Positions 53,862 through 62,238 are shown, counted from the first letter of the stretch. The stretch is 64,000 nucleotides of DNA from Bifidobacterium callimiconis (GCF_003952005.1 NZ_QXGJ01000003.1:62001-126000), one strand, 5' to 3'. Notes: generated by a model not told the origin, from the sequence alone. Numbers and translations are program-made.

Positions 53862-54746
53862 ATGAGTCTTGATTCCCATGATTCCACCGGCAACGGCACC
53901 GTCGCCGCGGGCAACATCGCCGTGAACGATCCGCTGCGCGCCGAGATCGCGGCTGCCGTGGACGCCGTGCGCGACACCACGCCGCTCGCCCAGTCGCTGA
54001 CGAATTTCGTGACCATCAACTTCGTGGCGAACGCCCAGCTCGCCGTAGGAGGCACCGCGGCCATGCACTACAGCGGTGAGGAGGCCGGTGCGCTGGATTC
54101 GGCCGGAGCTTCGAAGGCCACCTATATCAATATGGGCACGCTGCTCGCCGAGTTCCGCACCGAATATCCTGCGGCGGCCCGCGACGCCGTGGAACGCGGA
54201 CTGCCGTGGGTGCTCGATCCGGTGGGCGCCGGCGCGGGTGAGCTGCGCGGCGAGATCCTGCGCGCGTTCCATGAAACGCCGCCGACGATCATCCGCTGCA
54301 ATGCGTCGGAGGCGATCGCGCTGGCCGGCATCTGGGGTCTTGACGGTGCCGATTCCAAGTCGCGTGCCGGCGTGGAGGCCCATGACGAGATCGACGCGGC
54401 GATTCCCGCGGCCCATGCGCTTGCCCGGTTCACCGGCGGCGTGGTGTCGGTGTCCGGCGCCGTGGATCTGGTCACCGACGGCGAGTGCGACTTCCGTTTG
54501 CCCGGTGGCAGCGTGTGGATGACGAAGATCACGGGCGCCGGCTGTTCGTTGGGCGGCGTGACGGCCACGTATGCGTGTGTGGCCCGTCCGCTGGTCGCCG
54601 CGTTGGCTGCGGCGTTGCATTACAACCGTGCCGCGGACAGCGCCGAGCGCGTGGCGGAGGGTCCGGGTTCGTTCCAGGTGGCGTTTCTTGATGCGCTGTG
54701 GAATACCACGGCCGATGAGATCGCGCAGTCGCCGATCTATGGCTGA
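53862..54746 (+). CDS. thiM: Hydroxyethylthiazole kinase ThiM
   Basis: Phosphorylates 4-methyl-5-(beta-hydroxyethyl)thiazole for thiamine salvage. The 294 residues include PLAQSLTNFVTINFVANAQLAVGG (N-terminal substrate region, about 40-63), YINMGTLL, WVLDPVGAGAG (about 120-130), IIRCNASEAIALAG and the ribokinase-like anion-hole sequence KITGAGCSLGGVTATY (about 222-237) with the catalytic cysteine. ATG 53862 lies 5 bases beyond the riboswitch. thiE follows by 30 bp. An extended N-terminus of about 25 residues is present. Confidence 0.95.
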   Translation: MSLDSHDSTGNGTVAAGNIAVNDPLRAEIAAAVDAVRDTTPLAQSLTNFVTINFVANAQLAVGGTAAMHYSGEEAGALDSAGASKATYINMGTLLAEFRTEYPAAARDAVERGLPWVLDPVGAGAGELRGEILRAFHETPPTIIRCNASEAIALAGIWGLDGADSKSRAGVEAHDEIDAAIPAAHALARFTGGVVSVSGAVDLVTDGECDFRLPGGSVWMTKITGAGCSLGGVTATYACVARPLVAALAAALHYNRAADSAERVAEGPGSFQVAFLDALWNTTADEIAQSPIYG

Positions 54747-54776
54747 TCGTTTCATTGAGATCTAAGGAGCATATAT

Positions 54777-55874
54777 ATGACTACTCGTTTCCCGTACGCA
54801 TCGATGCGTGACACGCTTGATATTTCCGCCTATCTGGTGCTGGGGCCCGACGATACGCATGGCCGTCCGGTCACCGATGTGGTGGCGGAGGCGCTGCGTG
54901 GCGGCGTGACCATCGTGCAGCTGCGCGCCAAGCATTCCGACGCCGGCGAGATCATTGCCATGGCGCGTGACATCGCGCAGGTGATCGCGGATGCCGGCAA
55001 GAGCGATACCGTGCCGCTGCTTATCGACGACCGCCTGGACGCGGTGCTTGCCGCACGCAACATGGGCATCAAGGTCGACGGCGTGCATGTAGGCCAGACC
55101 GACGTGCCGGCCACCGAGTGCCGTAGGCTGCTCGGTCCGGACGCGATCGTGGGCCTGTCCGCGAACACCACCGAGTTGTTCGACATCATCGAGGATCTGC
55201 CGGCCGGCGTGGTGGATTATATCGGTGCGGGCGCGGTGCATCCCACCGATACCAAGCCGGAGGCCACGTTGATCGAGAAGGCCGCGGATGATTCGGATTC
55301 GATCGCGGCGATCGGCCGTCTGTGCGCGATCAGCGATTATCCGGTGGTGGCCGGTGGCGGTGTGAAGCTTGCGGATGTGGCGCCTCTGGCCCGCGCCGGT
55401 GCGGCCGGCTGGTTCGTGGTGTCGGCCATCGCCGGCGCCGACGATCCCGAGGCTGCTACGAGGGAGCTGGTCGAGGCGTGGAAGGGCGCGAACGGCGATG
55501 CCGTGCATGCTCCGGCGCCGCGTCCGGCGGGCGGTGTGCTGCTGGGACCGGACTCCCCCGACTATGTCAATACGATGGCCCAGCTGACGATCTGGCCGAC
55601 TGGTGTGGGCGAGGAGCTGAGCGAGTATGTGGCGCAGGTGATCCGCGTGATTCGCGAGTCCGGTCTGGACAACAGCACCCATGCCATGAGCACCGATATC
55701 GAGGGTGATTATGACGATGTGCTGGCCATGGTCAAGCGCGCGGCGTTCGTGCTGTACGATCACGGCTATCGTACGCAGGTGAGTCTGCAGATGGATATGC
55801 GTCCGGGCGTGAGCGGCCAGATCCGTCGCAAGGTGGAACTCGTGGACCACATTCTGGACGAAGAGCGGAATTAG
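54777..55874 (+). CDS. thiE: Thiamine-phosphate synthase ThiE fused to a C-terminal thiamine-binding domain
   Basis: The N-terminal about 235 residues are ThiE, which joins HMP-PP and HET-P to thiamine monophosphate: LGPDDTHGRPVTDVVAEALRGG, VQLRAKHSD, LLIDDRLDAVLAARNMG, HVGQTDVPATECR, DYIGAGAVHPTDTK and VVAGGGVKLADV. After a Pro/Ala-rich linker (about 240-255) residues 258-360 (AQLTIWPTGVGEELSEYVAQ, THAMSTDIEGDYDDVLAMV, GYRTQVSLQMDMRPG) match the small thiamine-binding (PF01910, YkoF/MTH1187-like) fold. The fusion is in frame with no stop. RBS GGAG 8 bases before ATG. Presumably in one riboswitch-controlled operon with thiM. No phosphomethylpyrimidine kinase gene is in the window. Confidence 0.88.
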   Translation: MTTRFPYASMRDTLDISAYLVLGPDDTHGRPVTDVVAEALRGGVTIVQLRAKHSDAGEIIAMARDIAQVIADAGKSDTVPLLIDDRLDAVLAARNMGIKVDGVHVGQTDVPATECRRLLGPDAIVGLSANTTELFDIIEDLPAGVVDYIGAGAVHPTDTKPEATLIEKAADDSDSIAAIGRLCAISDYPVVAGGGVKLADVAPLARAGAAGWFVVSAIAGADDPEAATRELVEAWKGANGDAVHAPAPRPAGGVLLGPDSPDYVNTMAQLTIWPTGVGEELSEYVAQVIRVIRESGLDNSTHAMSTDIEGDYDDVLAMVKRAAFVLYDHGYRTQVSLQMDMRPGVSGQIRRKVELVDHILDEERN

Positions 55875-55909
55875 TCCATACCTCGCTACCAAACCCCCAT
55901 GCGATGCGG

Positions 55910-55915
55910 TATAAT
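55910..55915 (+). promoter_or_regulatory. -10 box of the LacI-type regulator gene (leaderless transcript candidate)
   Basis: TATAAT, a perfect -10, ends 10 bases before the ATG at 55925. Transcription would start close to or at the A of the start codon, and there is no Shine-Dalgarno, suggesting a leaderless mRNA. No good -35 hexamer was found. Confidence 0.6.
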
Positions 55916-55924
55916 GTTGTAACT

Positions 55925-56989
55925 ATGACTACGATGAAGGAGATTGCCGAACGTACGGGGGTTTCGGTATCGACGGTCTCTTTGGTGCTGAACGATCGCG
56001 ATACCGGAAGAGTCAAGCCTGAGATCGCGCAGCGGGTTCGCGCGGAGGCGAAGGCGTCGGGCTACAAGCCCAATCCTTTGGCGAGAAGCCTGAGGACCAG
56101 CCGGACGAGGATCATCGGGTTCGTCAGCGACGAGATCGCCACCACGCCCTATGCCGGACGACTGATTCTCGGCGCCCAGGATGCCGCGCGTTCGATGGGG
56201 TACATGCTGCTCACCGTGAATACGAACGGCGACAGGAATCTCGAGGAGCGGGAGATCGCCACGCTGCGCCAGTACGGCGTGGACGGTTTCATGTACGCGC
56301 GCATGTACGATCAGCACACGACCGTACCCAATAGTCTGCTGAAGCTGCCCACCGTACTGTTGGACGGCATCGACGACTCCGGACGCGTGCCGTACATCGT
56401 ACCCGACGAGGAATCGATCGGCTATGACGCGACCCGTCATCTGATCGAGGCCGGCTGTCGTCGCATCGCCTATATCGGCGCCTGCGATCGCGTGTACGTG
56501 GCCGATCTGGGCCGTCGTGCGGGGTATCGTCGCGCGCTCGCGGAGGCTGGCATCGACTACGACAAGACGCTGGACATCGGCGTGACGTTCAACCGTCCGG
56601 CGCTCGACGCGGTGGACAGGCTGTTTGATCGCGCCGAACCGGATGGCGTGTTCTGTTTCAACGATGCGCGGGCATGGTACGTCTATCAGTGCGCGGCCAA
56701 GCGCGGTCTTGAGATCGGCCGCGACGTCAGCGTGGTCGGCGTGGACAATCATCGTGTGTTCGCCGAGACGCTGGCCCCGCTGCTGACCACCGTCGATCTG
56801 CCGCATTATGAGATGGGCTACTGGGGTGCGCTCAAGCTCGTGTCGATGATCGAAGGCCACGATCCGAAGCCCGACGTGATGGTACCCGACGGCGGATTGT
56901 CGCCGCTGCCGCCATTGGATGCGTCCCCGGCGCGGATCCACTGCACGCTGATCAGCAAGGAATCGGTGGCGCGTCATAACGCATCATGA
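55925..56989 (+). CDS. LacI-family transcriptional regulator of the sucrose/fructan locus
   Basis: A 354-residue repressor. The N-terminal helix-turn-helix reads MKEIAERTGVSVSTVSLVLN (about 4-23) with the hinge helix region ANPLARSL-type sequence YKPNPLARSLRTSR; the periplasmic-binding-like domain follows (RIIGFVSDEIATTPYAG, GFMYARMYDQHT, DGIDDSGRVPYIVPDEE, GCRRIAYIGAC, GVFCFNDARAWYV, VSVVGVDNHRVFAE). Divergence within the ligand pocket prevents sugar assignment from sequence alone. It is upstream of the GH32-permease-GH32 genes and three copies of a 16-bp operator lie there, so it is most likely their repressor. Start chosen at 55925 because of the adjacent -10. Confidence 0.88.
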   Translation: MTTMKEIAERTGVSVSTVSLVLNDRDTGRVKPEIAQRVRAEAKASGYKPNPLARSLRTSRTRIIGFVSDEIATTPYAGRLILGAQDAARSMGYMLLTVNTNGDRNLEEREIATLRQYGVDGFMYARMYDQHTTVPNSLLKLPTVLLDGIDDSGRVPYIVPDEESIGYDATRHLIEAGCRRIAYIGACDRVYVADLGRRAGYRRALAEAGIDYDKTLDIGVTFNRPALDAVDRLFDRAEPDGVFCFNDARAWYVYQCAAKRGLEIGRDVSVVGVDNHRVFAETLAPLLTTVDLPHYEMGYWGALKLVSMIEGHDPKPDVMVPDGGLSPLPPLDASPARIHCTLISKESVARHNAS

Positions 56990-57050
56990 CGCATGATGTC
57001 ATTCATGTGCAAAGTTGCGCATGACATTGTCAGGATTACGTCGTCCGGCC

Positions 57051-57094
57051 GCGGTTTTGCGACATCGTCGATGTTCGATTCGCCGCAAAACCGC
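57051..57094 (+). terminator. Hairpin between the lacI-type gene and the first GH32 gene
   Basis: GCGGTTTTGCG and CGCAAAACCGC are perfect 11-bp inverted repeats with a 22-base spacer, 62 bases after the regulator stop. No T-tract follows. It could end the regulator transcript. Confidence 0.45.
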
Positions 57095-57144
57095 ACATGT
57101 TCGGACAATTGCGCATAAACAGATGCCGCCCTCGTGTCGTCCAC

Positions 57145-57166
57145 TATAATCGTAAATCGTTTGACG
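57145..57166 (+). promoter_or_regulatory. Promoter and LacI operator of the first GH32 gene
   Basis: TATAAT at 57145-57150 is directly followed by CGTAAATCGTTTGACG (57151-57166), which has the same palindromic plan (CGT-AA-TCG-TT-GACG) as the two operators before the permease gene. The operator covers the expected start of transcription, which fits repression by blocking initiation. Confidence 0.7.
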
Positions 57167-57191
57167 ATTGCAGGGAGAAAGGCATTCAACG

Positions 57192-58715
57192 ATGAATGAC
57201 ATCAATCGGGAATTCGTCGACCATGACGAGGCCCTTGCTCAGGCCGAGGCTGGCGTGGCCAGACTGGCCGCCGAGCGCAACGACCGCTGGTACCCCAAGT
57301 TCCACATCGCCTCCAACGGCGGATGGATCAACGACCCCAACGGCCTGTGCTACTACAAGGGACGCTGGCACGTCTTCTACCAGCTCCACCCCTACGGCAC
57401 CCAATGGGGACCCATGCACTGGGGCCACGTCTCCAGCACCGACATGATCCACTGGAAACGAGAACCCATCGCCCTCGCACCCAGCCTCGAGGCCGAACGC
57501 GCCGGCGTGTTCTCCGGCTCGGCCACCACGGGCGACGATGGGCGACTCTGGATCTTCTACACCGGCCACCGCTGGGCCAACGGCGTGGACGACGCCGACG
57601 AAAACCTCGAGGTGCAGTGCGCGGCTGTGAGCGACGACGGCGTCCACTTCGAAAAGCTGGGCGTGATCATCGACAATCCGGAGGGATTCAAGCACTTCCG
57701 CGACCCGAAGGTGTGGAAGCAGAACGGCGTATGGTACATGGTCTTCGGCATGAGCACCGCCGACCGCCGCGGAGAGGTGCTGCTCTACTCCTCCGAGGAC
57801 ATGCGCATCTGGCACTTCGAACAGGTGCTGTACCGTCACCCGAACCCGAGCGTCTACATGCTCGAATGCCCCGACTTCTTCCCGCTCAAGGACAAGGAGG
57901 GCAACGAATACTGGGTGCTGTGCTTCTCCGCCATGGGCGAGCGCCCGAACGGATTCGCCAACCGCAACGTGCACAACGCCGGCTACGTGATCGGCACGTG
58001 GGAGCCCGGCGACGAGTTCAAGCCGCGCACCGAGTTCCGCATGTGGGATTGGGGGCACAACTACTACGCGCCGCAGTCCATGACCACGCCCGACGGCCGT
58101 CGCCTGCAGTACGCCTGGATGAGCCCGTTCGTGCCGCCCGTGCCCATGCAGGCCGACGGCTGGTGCGGCCAGCTCACCGTGCCGCGTGAGATCAGCCTGG
58201 ACTCGTACTGCTGCATTCGCACGCACCCGGCGCGCGAACTGGAATCCCTGCGCAAGACCACGATGGAGTTCGACCCGTTCGTGGTGGGCGTCAACGAAAG
58301 CTTCCGTCTGCTCGACGACGTCGAGGCCGCCGAGATCGAACTGGAAATGGACATGAACCATTCCACGGCCGAACGCGCCGGACTCAAGCTGATGCTGACC
58401 GATGACAACGCGCACACCTGCGTGTACTACGACGATCAGACGCATCGCGTGGTGCTCGACCGTCATGCCAACGCGCGAGGCGATCGCGGCTACCGTGCGG
58501 CGCCGTTCACTAGTCACATGCTCAAGCTGCATGTGTTCGTGGATCGCTGTTCGATCGAAGTGTTCGTCAATGACGGCGAGCAGGCGATGAGTTCCTACAG
58601 CTTCCCGTCGGAGGGACCGCGCGCGTTGGAGATTACGTCGGAGTCCGGCACGCTGGCCATCTCGGCGCTGCGGATCCACACGCTCGGATCCATCGGTCTG
58701 GAGGACCAGAACTAG
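57192..58715 (+). CDS. GH32 beta-fructofuranosidase (sucrose/fructooligosaccharide hydrolase), copy 1
   Basis: Retaining glycoside hydrolase of family 32, 507 residues, with the five-bladed propeller and C-terminal beta sandwich. The nucleophile Asp lies in GGWINDPNGLCYYKG (about 45-59), the transition-state residue in FRDPKVW (about 167-173) and the acid/base Glu in LECPDFF (about 223-229). The C-terminal module (about 350-500) includes HSTAERAGLKL and CSIEVFVNDGEQAMSSYSF. No signal peptide, so it acts in the cytosol on imported sugars. AGGGAGAAAGG precedes ATG 57192. The first 220 bases after codon 20 are nearly identical to copy 2. Confidence 0.93.
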   Translation: MNDINREFVDHDEALAQAEAGVARLAAERNDRWYPKFHIASNGGWINDPNGLCYYKGRWHVFYQLHPYGTQWGPMHWGHVSSTDMIHWKREPIALAPSLEAERAGVFSGSATTGDDGRLWIFYTGHRWANGVDDADENLEVQCAAVSDDGVHFEKLGVIIDNPEGFKHFRDPKVWKQNGVWYMVFGMSTADRRGEVLLYSSEDMRIWHFEQVLYRHPNPSVYMLECPDFFPLKDKEGNEYWVLCFSAMGERPNGFANRNVHNAGYVIGTWEPGDEFKPRTEFRMWDWGHNYYAPQSMTTPDGRRLQYAWMSPFVPPVPMQADGWCGQLTVPREISLDSYCCIRTHPARELESLRKTTMEFDPFVVGVNESFRLLDDVEAAEIELEMDMNHSTAERAGLKLMLTDDNAHTCVYYDDQTHRVVLDRHANARGDRGYRAAPFTSHMLKLHVFVDRCSIEVFVNDGEQAMSSYSFPSEGPRALEITSESGTLAISALRIHTLGSIGLEDQN

Positions 58716-58724
58716 GACTGAGTC

Positions 58725-58887
58725 GGTGGCACCGTATGACCGGTGCCACCACGCAACGCCATACGCCAAGCCGGGCCGACCGGCCGAACCACGGATGTCC
58801 GCGACGACGCGCTCCCGCGGTTCGGCCGGCACCACCGTTTTCCAGGCTCATCGACGACGATGTTGCCGTCGGGCGACATCGTCGTCG
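58725..58887. other. Three consecutive hairpins between GH32 copy 1 and the permease
   Basis: GGTGGCACCG/CGGTGCCACC (58725-58750, 10 bp), CCGGCCGAACC/GGTTCGGCCGG (58780-58829, 11 bp) and CGACGACGATGT/ACATCGTCGTCG (58852-58887, 12 bp) follow each other after the GH32 stop. The first is placed like a terminator; none has a clear T-tract. The rest of 58716-59172 holds the operators listed separately. Confidence 0.6.
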
Positions 58888-59009
58888 CCTATGCAATCGC
58901 GATCATCGGCAATGCGACACGCCGATGGCAATACACCCATTCGACACATATTCCGTTGAAAATTTGCCGATGCAAACATTTGCAGGCAGCAATACACTGG
59001 AAATATTGA

Positions 59010-59039
59010 CGTCAATCGTTTGACGTAAATCGATTGACG
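59010..59039 (+). promoter_or_regulatory. Two overlapping LacI-type operators before the permease gene
   Basis: CGTCAATCGTTTGACG (59010-59025) and CGTAAATCGATTGACG (59024-59039) share the pattern CGT(C/A)AATCG(A/T)TTGACG with the site at 57151. Centres are 14 bases apart. The first site contains TTGACG, a possible -35; TAACAT follows 17 bases later as a weak -10. The site lies about 135 bases before the permease start. Confidence 0.72.
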
Positions 59040-59172
59040 CATTAACATCGTTAATACGACCACAGCAATGAGGCGACCGTCACGAACCGAACGCCTCACC
59101 GCAACGGTCCGAACCGATCACACGAATCGCAAGGCAGCGATCCGTGAGGAAACGAGAGAAACGGAAACGATA

Positions 59173-60516
59173 ATGGCTAACAAAACCAAGGTCTGGCAGA
59201 ACCCATCGTATCTGCAGAGCTCCTTCGGCATCTTCCTGTTCTTCTGCTCCTGGGGCATCTGGTGGTCCTTCTTCCAGCGCTGGCTCATCTCCGGCGTCGG
59301 CCTGACCAACGCCGAGGTCGGCACCATCTACTCCATCAACTCGCTGGCCACCCTGGTCATCATGTTCATCTACGGCACCATCCAGGACCAGCTCGGCATC
59401 AAGCGCAAGCTCGTGATCTTCGTCTCCGTGGTCGCCGCATGCGTCGGCCCGTTCGTGCAGTTCGTCTACGCGCCGATGATCCTCGCCGGCGGCACCACAC
59501 GCTACATCGGCGCATTCATCGGCGCCATCGTTCTCTCCGCGGGCTTCATGTCGGGATGCTCGCTGTTCGAGGCGGTCACCGAGCGTTACTCCCGTAAGTT
59601 CGGCTTCGAATACGGCCAGTCCCGCGCCTGGGGCTCCTTCGGCTACGCCATCGTGGCACTGTGCGCCGGCTTCCTCTTCAACATCAACCCGCTCTTCAAC
59701 TTCTGGCTCGGTTCCGTCTTCGGCGTGTGCATGCTGCTCGTCTACGCCTTCTGGGTGCCGAAGGAGCAGAAGGCCGAGCTGAAGAAGGAATCCGATCCGA
59801 ACGCCGAGCCCACCAACCCCTCCTTCAAGGAGATGGTGGCCGTGCTCAAGATGCCGACCCTGTGGGTGCTCATCGTCTTCATGCTGCTGACCAACACCTT
59901 CTACACCGTGTTCGACCAGCAGATGTTCCCCACCTACTACGCCAACCTGTTCCCCACCGAGGCCATCGGCAACGCCACCTACGGCACCCTGAACGGCTTC
60001 CAGGTGTTCCTCGAGTCCGCCATGATGGGTGTGGTTCCGATCATCATGAAGAAGATCGGCGTGCGTAACGCCCTGCTGCTCGGCGCCACCGTGATGTTCC
60101 TGCGTATCGGCCTGTGCGGCGTGTTCCACGACCCGATCACCGTCTCCATCGTCAAGCTGTTCCACTCCATCGAGGTGCCGCTGTTCTGCCTGCCGGCATT
60201 CCGCTACTTCACCCTGCACTTCGACACGAAGCTCTCCGCCACGCTGTACATGGTGGGCTTCCAGATCGCCTCGCAGGTCGGCCAGGTCATCTTCTCCACC
60301 CCGCTGGGCGCCTTCCACGACAAGATGTCCCAGATGCTGCCGAACAACGACATGGGTTCCCGCGTGACCTTCTGGGTCATCTCCGCCATCGTGCTGTGCG
60401 CGCTGATCTACGGCATCTTCGTGATCAAGAAGGACGATCAGGAGGTCGGCGGCGATCCGTTCTACACCGACAAGCAGCTGCGTCAGATGGAAGCGGCCAA
60501 GGCCGAATCCAAATGA
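59173..60516 (+). CDS. Sugar permease, LacY/oligosaccharide:H+ symporter type (MFS)
   Basis: A 447-residue MFS transporter with twelve predicted hydrophobic segments. The start SSFGIFLFFCSWGIWWSFFQ and VGTIYSINSLATLVIMFIYG with QDQLGIKRK (LacY-type loop 2-3), FEYGQSRAWGSFGYAIVAL and the conserved arginine/glutamate helices belong to the LacY/sucrose permease group. The neighbours, two GH32 enzymes and a LacI regulator, suggest sucrose or short fructooligosaccharides as substrate. Start chosen at 59173 (MANKTKVWQ). The 105-codon-position upstream reading (from 59068) is not conserved and would lie in the leader; a leader of about 110 bases follows the operators. Confidence 0.9.
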   Translation: MANKTKVWQNPSYLQSSFGIFLFFCSWGIWWSFFQRWLISGVGLTNAEVGTIYSINSLATLVIMFIYGTIQDQLGIKRKLVIFVSVVAACVGPFVQFVYAPMILAGGTTRYIGAFIGAIVLSAGFMSGCSLFEAVTERYSRKFGFEYGQSRAWGSFGYAIVALCAGFLFNINPLFNFWLGSVFGVCMLLVYAFWVPKEQKAELKKESDPNAEPTNPSFKEMVAVLKMPTLWVLIVFMLLTNTFYTVFDQQMFPTYYANLFPTEAIGNATYGTLNGFQVFLESAMMGVVPIIMKKIGVRNALLLGATVMFLRIGLCGVFHDPITVSIVKLFHSIEVPLFCLPAFRYFTLHFDTKLSATLYMVGFQIASQVGQVIFSTPLGAFHDKMSQMLPNNDMGSRVTFWVISAIVLCALIYGIFVIKKDDQEVGGDPFYTDKQLRQMEAAKAESK

Positions 60517-60524
60517 TCGCTCCA

Positions 60525-60556
60525 GGGTCTCCCCTCCAACGGCGATGGGGAGGCCC
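60525..60556 (+). terminator. Intercistronic hairpin between permease and GH32 copy 2
   Basis: GGGTCTCCCC and GGGGAGGCCC form a 10-bp stem with one G-U pair and a 12-base loop, only 8 bases after the permease stop. Followed by TTCG, no T-run. Could be a partial terminator or an mRNA-stabilising hairpin that lowers or protects the distal GH32 message. Confidence 0.5.
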
Positions 60557-60588
60557 TTCGCACAACCCAAGCCACTGAAAGGAATTCA

Positions 60589-62166
60589 ATGATGAGTGAT
60601 TTCAAGCCCACCTACTCCCCCATCAAGGATCACGACGCCGAGCTCGCCAAGGCCGAGGCCGGCGTGGCCAGACTGGCCGCCGAGCGCAACGACCGCTGGT
60701 ACCCCAAGTTCCACATCGCCTCCAACGGCGGATGGATCAACGACCCCAACGGCCTCTGCTACTACAAGGGACGCTGGCACGTCTTCTACCAGCTCCACCC
60801 CTACGGCACCCAATGGGGACCCATGCACTGGGGCCACGTCTCCAGCACCGACATGATCCACTGGAAACGAGAACCCATCGCCATGGCGCCGAGCCTCGAA
60901 GAGGAGAAGAACGGCGTGTTCTCCGGTTCTGCCGTGATCGACGACAACGGTGATCTGAAGTTCTACTACACCGGCCACCGCTGGGCCAACGGCGTGGACG
61001 GCACCGGCGGCGAATGGCAGGTGCAGATGCTCGCCGAGCCGGAGGACGACAAACTGACCCGCATCGAGAAGAAGGGCATGGTCGTCGATTGCCCGCGCGA
61101 TCAGGTGCACTGGCACTTCCGCGACCCGAAGGTGTGGAAGACCGGCGGCGTGTGGTACATGACGTTCGGCGTGAGCTCCGCCGAGCAGCGCGGCCAGATG
61201 TGGCTGTACACCTCCGAGGACATGGTCGAGTGGACGTTCAAGACCGTGCTGTTCGAGCACCCGGATCCGGACGTGTTCATGCTCGAGTGCCCCGACTTCT
61301 TCCCCGTGAAGGACAAGGACGGCAACGAGAAGTGGGTCATCGGCTTCTCCGCCATGGGCGCCAAGAAGAACGGCTTCATGAACCGCAACGTGAACAACGC
61401 CGGATACATGATCGGCACGTGGGAGCCCGGCGGCCAGTTCAAGCCGGAGACCGAGTTCCGCCTGTGGGACTGCGGCCACAACTACTACGCCCCGCAGTCG
61501 TTCAACACCGTGCCTGGTGACACGGACGACAACACCGACGGCCGTCAGATCATGTACGGCTGGCTCAGCCCGTTCGTGCAGCCCATCCCGCTGGATGACG
61601 AAGGCTGGTGCGGCCAGCTTACCCTGCCGCGCGAGGTGTACCTTGGCGAGGATGGCGACATCCACACCGTGCCGGCCACCGAAATGACCGGTCTGCGCAC
61701 GGACAGTACCGAGCTGGGCGCCGTGGACGTGAAGTCCGGCACCGAGCATGTGGTGGCCGAGGACGCGGAGGCCATGGAGATCGAGCTGACGATCGACCTG
61801 AAGCACTCCACCGCCGAGCGCGCCGGCCTCAAGGTGCACGCCACTGCCGACGGCTCCTACACGTACGTGGCCTACGATGATCAGATCGGCGGCGTGGTGC
61901 TGGATCGTCAGGCCAACGCCTTCGGCGATCGTGGCTACCGTGTGGCCCCGCTCACCGAGGCCGAACTGGCCGCCGATGAGCTCAAGCTGCGCGTGTACGT
62001 GGATCGCGGCTCCGTGGAAGTATACGTGAACGACGGACGTCAGGCGATGAGCTCCTACAGCTACGCCGCCGACGGTCCGCGCGCCGTGAAGCTGGCCGCC
62101 GAGTCCGGAGACCTTGCCGTCAGCGCCCTGACCACCCACAACCTCGCCTCCATCGGCCTGGAGTAG
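60589..62166 (+). CDS. GH32 beta-fructofuranosidase, copy 2
   Basis: A 525-residue paralogue of the first GH32 enzyme with the same catalytic features: GGWINDPNGLCYYKG (nucleophile Asp), FRDPKVWKTGG (transition-state Asp) and LECPDFFPVKD (acid/base Glu), and a C-terminal beta-sandwich containing HSTAERAGLKVHA. It differs from copy 1 after about residue 95 and carries a longer insertion near 315-330 (PGDTDDNTDGRQIM). No signal peptide. AAAGGAATTCA precedes two ATGs (60589 and 60592). Different specificity, for example sucrose against longer fructans, is plausible but not readable from sequence. Confidence 0.92.
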   Translation: MMSDFKPTYSPIKDHDAELAKAEAGVARLAAERNDRWYPKFHIASNGGWINDPNGLCYYKGRWHVFYQLHPYGTQWGPMHWGHVSSTDMIHWKREPIAMAPSLEEEKNGVFSGSAVIDDNGDLKFYYTGHRWANGVDGTGGEWQVQMLAEPEDDKLTRIEKKGMVVDCPRDQVHWHFRDPKVWKTGGVWYMTFGVSSAEQRGQMWLYTSEDMVEWTFKTVLFEHPDPDVFMLECPDFFPVKDKDGNEKWVIGFSAMGAKKNGFMNRNVNNAGYMIGTWEPGGQFKPETEFRLWDCGHNYYAPQSFNTVPGDTDDNTDGRQIMYGWLSPFVQPIPLDDEGWCGQLTLPREVYLGEDGDIHTVPATEMTGLRTDSTELGAVDVKSGTEHVVAEDAEAMEIELTIDLKHSTAERAGLKVHATADGSYTYVAYDDQIGGVVLDRQANAFGDRGYRVAPLTEAELAADELKLRVYVDRGSVEVYVNDGRQAMSSYSYAADGPRAVKLAAESGDLAVSALTTHNLASIGLE

Positions 62167-62198
62167 GCGGCATCACCTTCCCCGCGGCTCCGCCGCAC

Positions 62199-62238
62199 AA
62201 GGACCTCGACGTTGCAACTCGCCGAGGTCCTTTTTGTT
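62199..62238 (+). terminator. Rho-independent terminator after GH32 copy 2
   Basis: AAGGACCTCG, a 16-base loop region, then CGAGGTCCTTTTTG: a 10-bp stem with a T-run. Placed 33 bases after the stop codon. A strong classical terminator for the sugar operon. Confidence 0.88.

Noticed and set aside
57186..58835. Long minus-strand frame opposite GH32 copy 1, and the like at 60586-62139
   Set aside because: Both mirror the GH32 frames and share identity only because the GH32 genes are paralogous.
59068..59172. Longer permease N-terminus from 59068
   Set aside because: The additional residues are Arg/Thr-rich and not transporter-like; MANKTKVWQ directly precedes the first membrane segment.
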